Both the position numbers and the translations under genes were made by a program. From the NCBI GenBank assembly GCA_021166845.1, contig JAJPEP010000098.1, positions 1-34,267 of the forward strand: 34,267 nucleotides of DNA, given 5' to 3'. Source of the stretch: Thiobacillus sp. GTDB taxonomy: Bacteria > Pseudomonadota > Gammaproteobacteria > Burkholderiales > Thiobacillaceae. The notes under the pieces were generated by a model. That model had not been told where the DNA came from, did not search any database, and saw only the letters and a program-made list of their open reading frames with translations. Below, in pieces: positions 32,242-34,267 of the stretch. The stretch's first letter is position 1, and every line of letters starts with the position of its first letter.

Positions 32242-32307
32242 GCCCAACCCGGCAGTCGAGCGGACCTGCGCGAAAAGCCGCGCAGGCCGCTCACTTCTAC
32301 GTTAGGC
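32242..32307 (+). other. attC site 1
   Basis: 66 bases from GCCCAAC (R'') to GTTAGGC (R'). The stem gagcgg-a-cctgcgcg pairs with cgcgcagg-ccgctc, leaving one unpaired A, the extrahelical base that gives strand choice in attC folding. Loop aaaagc. Confidence 0.9.
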
Positions 32308-32325
32308 TGAACATAAAGGAAACAA

Positions 32326-32892
32326 ATGAACACACGGAATCTGCTTGTTCTGCCAGATAACTTGCCTGTCCCTGAAGATGATGGTGCGTGTGCCCATCTG
32401 GAAGGGATGAATATACCTGCCATCGCTCTGACAGGAACCTCAGGTGCCAAGATAACACTTGGGCTTGAAGGTGGAATATCTGTCGTTTACTTTTATCCCA
32501 TGACAGGGAGGCCGGACGCACCTCCGATGATTGGCTGGAACGAGATCCCTGGCGCAAGAGGATGCACGCCACAGTCCTGCTCGTTTCGTGACCATCATTC
32601 TGACCTTCTCAATTTAGGGGCCAAGGTATATGGCGTCAGCTCGCAATCATCGGAAGACCAGAAAGAAGCCGTTCAGCGCCTCCATTTGCCTTTTGAGTTG
32701 TTGAGCGACAGCAGTTTTGAGTTGGCAACCGCATTGAGGCTGCCTACGTTCAGATACAACGCCTTACGCCTCATCAAAAGGCTCACCCTCATTATTAAAA
32801 ATGGTTCGATACGAAAAGTGTTCTATCCGGTTTTTCCACCAAACGAAAATGCTGCCAATGTCATCGCTTGGCTTCAAAACAACGATGCCTAA
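32326..32892 (+). CDS. Cassette 2: peroxiredoxin-like protein
   Basis: 188-residue thioredoxin-fold protein of the AhpC/BCP peroxiredoxin type. ISVVYFYPMTGRP leads to GARGCTPQSCSFRDHH, with a likely peroxidatic Cys80 and a second cysteine at 85, the C-x4-C arrangement of E. coli BCP; then GAKVYGVSSQSSEDQKEAV and LPFELLSD follow as in BCP. It probably reduces peroxides with thioredoxin. An AAAGGA ribosome binding site precedes the ATG. The TAA stop lies within the R'' box of attC 2, as is common for cassettes. Base composition is poorer in G+C than the core genes. Confidence 0.82.
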   Translation: MNTRNLLVLPDNLPVPEDDGACAHLEGMNIPAIALTGTSGAKITLGLEGGISVVYFYPMTGRPDAPPMIGWNEIPGARGCTPQSCSFRDHHSDLLNLGAKVYGVSSQSSEDQKEAVQRLHLPFELLSDSSFELATALRLPTFRYNALRLIKRLTLIIKNGSIRKVFYPVFPPNENAANVIAWLQNNDA

Positions 32893-32964
32893 CACTGCAT
32901 TCCACCCGACCGGCTACAGCGGGCTTCGCCCGCTTCCACCGTCGGGTGAATTTGAACGTTGGGC
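32887..32964 (+). other. attC site 2
   Basis: 78 bases from GCCTAAC to GTTGGGC. Outer stem cacccgac/gtcgggtg and an inner agcgggc-ttc-gcccgct hairpin. Sequence differs from the other attC sites but the architecture is the same. Confidence 0.88.
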
Positions 32965-32972
32965 CCCATGAG

Positions 32973-33452
32973 ATGAGCGCGAATTTCACGATCAAAAGAG
33001 CAATTGTCGGCGACACACAGGAGGTCGCTGTAATGGTTGGCGAGTTGCTGGCCGAGATCATGAACGCCATCGGTGTTCAGGCATTCAACTTCGATCTTGC
33101 CGAAACGACATCCAGACTCCAGGACTTCCTCAACCGTGAGAAGTATTTTGTGTTTGTCGTTCGTAGCGAGAGCGGAAACCCGGCAGGATTTATTGCACTT
33201 TATGAAAGTTATGCGCTTTACGCCGAGGGCGCATTCGGCACCATACCTGAACTTTACGTTCGCCCGGAGTACCGCACAAATGGGCTAGGCCTTCGTCTCG
33301 TGTCCCAAGCAAAGTCTTTCGGGGCTTCGCGTGGCTGGACACGGCTGGAGGTTACAACTCCGCCGCTTCCGCAGTTCGACAGAACCTTGGCGTTTTATGA
33401 GCGTGAGGGTTTTGCCATAAGCGGCGGTCGCAAACTAAAGGTCAGCCTGTGA
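32973..33452 (+). CDS. Cassette 3: GNAT-family N-acetyltransferase
   Basis: 159 residues from the ATG nine bases after the attC 2 core (MSANFTIKRA); the longer open frame crosses attC and is not coding. Motif A is IPELYVRPEYRTNGLGLRLV, with the acetyl-CoA pyrophosphate loop RTNGLG, and the C-terminal FYEREGFAISG follows. Substrate unknown. GNAT proteins are among the commonest products of integron cassettes. Confidence 0.82.
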   Translation: MSANFTIKRAIVGDTQEVAVMVGELLAEIMNAIGVQAFNFDLAETTSRLQDFLNREKYFVFVVRSESGNPAGFIALYESYALYAEGAFGTIPELYVRPEYRTNGLGLRLVSQAKSFGASRGWTRLEVTTPPLPQFDRTLAFYEREGFAISGGRKLKVSL

Positions 33453-33458
33453 TCTGTG

Positions 33459-33525
33459 GCCCAACCCATCATTCCACCGGACCTGCGCGAAAAGCCGCGC
33501 AGGCCGGTGAATTCAAACGTTCGGC
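33459..33525 (+). other. attC site 3
   Basis: 67 bases from GCCCAAC to GTTCGGC (one deviation from GTTRRRY). The stem tccaccgg-a-cctgcgcg pairs with cgcgcagg-ccggtga with an unpaired A; the central 29 bases are identical to attC 1. Confidence 0.88.
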
Positions 33526-33572
33526 GTCATGCTCGGTAAGTCCCACGCTTCAAACAATGGAAGTAGTGTCGA

Positions 33573-33968
33573 ATGATTGAGTACCGCGAGAATCAACCAC
33601 TTGAACCCGTCGAAGTTGCCCGTGTCTTCGAGGCATCGGGCATTAGCAGGCCAACGAAAGATATTCCGCGCATCGCGCAAATGTTTGCGAACGCAAACGT
33701 TGTCATTTCAGCTTGGGACGGAGCCCGCCTAGTCGGCGTAAGTCGGGCGCTGACGGACTACAGCTATTGCTGTTACCTCTCCGATCTTGCAGTTGACGTC
33801 GCCTATCAGAAACATGGCATCGGTCGGGAGTTAATCCGGCGCACCCAGTCCATTATTGGAGAAGAAGTTTCTCTTATCCTTATGTCCGCACCCGGTGCGA
33901 TGGCTTATTACTCCAAGGTTGGCTTTGCGTTGGCAGACAACGCTTATGTCATTCGGCGGAAGCGTTAA
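33573..33968 (+). CDS. Cassette 4: GNAT-family N-acetyltransferase
   Basis: 131-residue acetyltransferase. LSDLAVDVAYQKHGIGRELI is motif A with the Q/K-x-x-G-x-G loop, and MAYYSKVGFALADNAYVI is the motif B end. The sequence starting MIEYRENQPLEPVEVARVF is of a type often found in integrons and small mobile elements. Substrate unknown. It is unlike the cassette 3 protein outside the shared fold, so it is not a recent duplicate. Confidence 0.82.
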   Translation: MIEYRENQPLEPVEVARVFEASGISRPTKDIPRIAQMFANANVVISAWDGARLVGVSRALTDYSYCCYLSDLAVDVAYQKHGIGRELIRRTQSIIGEEVSLILMSAPGAMAYYSKVGFALADNAYVIRRKR

Positions 33969-33972
33969 TGAC

Positions 33973-34044
33973 GCCCAACCCTGCGGTCAACACGGACGCC
34001 CCGCCGAAAAGCCGGCGGAGCGCCGGTTACCTTGAACGTTAGAC
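33973..34044 (+). other. attC site 4
   Basis: 72 bases from GCCCAAC to GTTAGAC. The arms cgccg/cggcg pair around aaaag, the same loop as in attC 1 and attC 3. Confidence 0.85.
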
Positions 34045-34058
34045 GCTAGCCCAGTCCA

Positions 34059-34157
34059 ATGATCACCATCCGCCAAAGCATCGAAACGGACCTACAGCCA
34101 TGTGGGGCGCTTCAAAAGGCAGGGGTCAAAAGGCAGGGGTCAGGTCTAGCTAAGTAG
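34059..34157 (+). pseudogene. Cassette 5: interrupted gene, GNAT-like N-terminus
   Basis: An ATG 21 bases after the attC 4 core opens MITIRQSIETDLQPCGALQ, which looks like the first strand and helix of a GNAT cassette protein. It then runs into a tandem repeat (aaaaggcaggggtc at 34114-34127 and 34128-34141) and stops at 34157. The rest of the gene was cut off by the transposase element that follows. Confidence 0.5.
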
Positions 34158-34182
34158 CATTTCCTCTGCTATCGTTCGCATC

Positions 34183-34267
34183 ATGTCGCGCCCAATCCGC
34201 ATAGAGTTTCCTGACGCCCTCTATCATGTCACCGCGCGCGGTGATCGACGTGAAGCTATTTTTGAAG
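34183..34267 (+). CDS. REP-associated / IS200-type tyrosine transposase (partial)
   Basis: The open frame starts at ATG 34183 and runs off the window: MSRPIRIEFPDALYHVTARG then DRREAIFE. This is the N-terminus of the Y1 transposase (TnpA-REP, RAYT) family that acts on single-stranded hairpin ends. HUH and tyrosine motifs would lie beyond the edge. It interrupts cassette 5 of the integron; the tandem repeat just upstream may be part of the element's end. Confidence 0.8.
   Translation, partial: MSRPIRIEFPDALYHVTARGDRREAIFE

Noticed and set aside
32868..32972. Longer N-terminus for the cassette 3 acetyltransferase
   Set aside because: The extra 35 codons run through attC 2, which is recombination DNA; the ATG at 32973 sits at the normal cassette distance.
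32242..34044. CRISPR array, because of several similar hairpins at intervals
   Set aside because: Spacing is 500-650 bases with genes between, and each repeat has attC architecture rather than short identical repeats with short spacers.

Overview
The window looks like the chromosome of a GC-rich betaproteobacterium. Three things point there: the gene order thrS-infC-rpmI-rplT-pheS-pheT-ihfA-merR-tRNA-Pro, a short (757 aa) FtsK, and fused ubiB/ABC1-type kinase features. Fragments of secreted rhodaneses and of the cytochrome c maturation gene ccmI would suit a Thiobacillus-like sulfur oxidiser, but that placement is inference; no rRNA or other taxonomic marker is present.

Layout. Positions 1-4973 carry a UbiB-family kinase and, convergent to it, an operon of an exported alpha/beta hydrolase and a membrane GGDEF-EAL protein. 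Positions 5098-7068 carry a DinG/YoaA-type iron-sulfur helicase. Between it and the convergent trxB-smr-bcp redox operon (8458-10575) sits an accessory island: two ~345 bp inverted repeats (about 90% identical by eye) flanking a GNAT acetyltransferase gene with integron-like recombination sequences at its edges. Positions 10686-14673 are a tightly overlapping ftsK-ispD-ispF-thpR run, followed by tRNA-Val. Positions 15017-22702 are the translation block: thrS, infC with an AUC start, rpmI, rplT, pheS, pheT, ihfA, a MerR regulator and tRNA-Pro, with structured leaders and a small palindromic element between rplT and pheS.

Positions 22840-25067 begin with sodB and then become a graveyard: the 5' part of a group II intron, a rhodanese-like gene without a normal start codon, a ccmI fragment and the truncated N-terminus of another exported rhodanese. 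A Lon-type protease of the AsrA kind follows, behind what looks like a sigma-32 promoter. Downstream of it lies a dead PemI/PemK toxin-antitoxin pair (nonsense codon in the antitoxin, frameshift and truncation in the toxin), then scpA-scpB-rluB.

The right end (30695-34267) is a chromosomal integron: a full-length integrase gene on the minus strand, an attI core site, four complete cassettes on the plus strand (PD-(D/E)XK-like protein, peroxiredoxin, two GNAT acetyltransferases) each closed by a recognisable attC site, and a fifth cassette cut off after about 19 codons by a REP-associated/IS200-type transposase gene that runs off the window. The integron and the inverted-repeat GNAT island are the most interesting accessory structures. 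All functional calls come from reading motifs and recalled family sequences; no search was run.
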